Positions 63,834 through 64,000 of a DNA stretch of 64,000 bases are shown here, one piece after another. The stretch is taken from the NCBI GenBank assembly GCA_015207155.1, contig JADEXK010000016.1, positions 30,727 to 94,726 of the forward strand, in the 5' to 3' direction. The stretch is from Nostocales cyanobacterium LEGE 11386 (GTDB lineage Bacteria; Cyanobacteriota; Cyanobacteriia; Cyanobacteriales; Nostocaceae). Both the position numbers and the translations under genes were made by a program. The notes under the pieces were generated by a model. That model was not told the origin of the DNA. It made no database searches and saw only the letters and a program-made list of their open reading frames with translations. Each line of letters starts with the position of its first letter. The stretch's first letter is position 1.

Positions 63834-64000
63834 GGCGTTGTTGCGTGAATAGGCAAAATGGTAAATTTTACTGATCGCCGATGTTTTCTAGCCGCCTATC
63901 CCAACGATGAAGACGAAAGCCCAGTACAAAGTTAAAAATTGGAATGCTTATGATGCAGCCCTCAAACAACGAGGCAGTATAACTTTCTGGCTGGACGAAG
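63834..64000 (+). mobile_element. Left end of an IS5-like insertion sequence (cut by window edge)
   Basis: The probable left inverted repeat begins ggcgttgttgcgtgaatagg at 63834, a motif familiar from IS5-family ends. The transposase gene starts 73 bases inside. The right end and the target duplication lie outside the window. Confidence 0.55.
63907..64000 (+). CDS. IS5-family transposase, N-terminal fragment
   Basis: The first 31 codons read MKTKAQYKVKNWNAYDAALK followed by QRGSITFWLDE. The K-x-W-x-x-Y-x-x-A-L-x-x-R-G-S-I/L-T-F-W segment is the standard N-terminus of IS5-group (IS1031/IS427-like) transposases. The rest, including the DDE residues, is beyond the window. It has an intact start and no stop in what is visible. 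Confidence 0.8.
   Translation, partial: MKTKAQYKVKNWNAYDAALKQRGSITFWLDE

Overview
The window comes from a filamentous, heterocyst-forming cyanobacterium (Nostocales: Nostoc, Anabaena or a relative). HIP1 octamers (GCGATCGC) and GCGATC cores are frequent in genes and spacers. Photosystem I genes (psaF, psaJ, psaL) and a Ycf52-type acetyltransferase are present. A 406-residue protein matches the heterocyst regulator HetZ and is followed by an unsplit PatU. The tandem AMIN-domain amidases match the AmiC pair that drills septal nanopores in Anabaena. Short-repeat spacers of the kind common in Nostoc genomes (TCAGCAC, GTGACAG, TCATTGG types) separate many genes. As I remember it, gene order from tic22 to mreBCD resembles the Anabaena sp. 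PCC 7120 chromosome; I could not check this.

Layout. 1-4800: the end of an unknown gene, a small ribbon-helix-helix protein, a coiled-coil protein, a family-4 glycosyltransferase, a quiet AT-rich kilobase with strong palindromes, and an RRM RNA-binding protein. 4800-16900: a TPR and M48-like membrane protein lacking its catalytic residues, release factor 3 (prfC), zinc-type hemB, an XRE regulator, pdhB, the overlapping secD-secF pair, a small membrane protein, a GNAT enzyme, and a histidine kinase whose gene overlaps it tail to tail. 17000-27500: tsaC, prmC, a Tic22-like protein, tRNA-Pro(UGG), the Ycf52-like GNAT, an ACT-domain protein, an alpha/beta hydrolase, a MITE, tsaD, psaF-psaJ-psaL, gmk and remA.

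27800-43700: a transglutaminase-fold membrane protein without its nucleophile, patU and hetZ (8-nt overlap), solanesyl diphosphate synthase, murI, two tandem amiC paralogues, a NapA-type Na+/H+ antiporter and an EVE-domain protein. 43900-49700: a SIMPL-domain secreted protein, ssb, mreB-mreC-mreD and ribD. 49700-60640: a small conserved protein, queD, a dienelactone hydrolase, an 1103-residue Snf2/RapA-like helicase resembling DpdE, a YtxH/DUF948 envelope cluster, a Psb32-like TPM protein, cobH, dapB and a Uma2 nuclease-fold protein. 60700-64000: a three-gene operon behind a near-perfect Zur/Fur-type box, a lipoprotein, and the left end of an IS5-like element.

Most of the window is core chromosome for photosynthesis, cell wall and shape, translation and cofactor synthesis. 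The most unusual part is the 60.7-63.1 kb operon: a COG0523/CobW-like GTPase and two calcineurin-fold proteins. The first calcineurin-fold protein has cysteines at two metal-ligand positions, and the second has lost most ligands. A second theme is degenerate enzymes kept as full-length genes (M48-like, transglutaminase-like, histidine kinase-like, phosphoesterase-like). All of this was read from the sequence by eye, with no database search.
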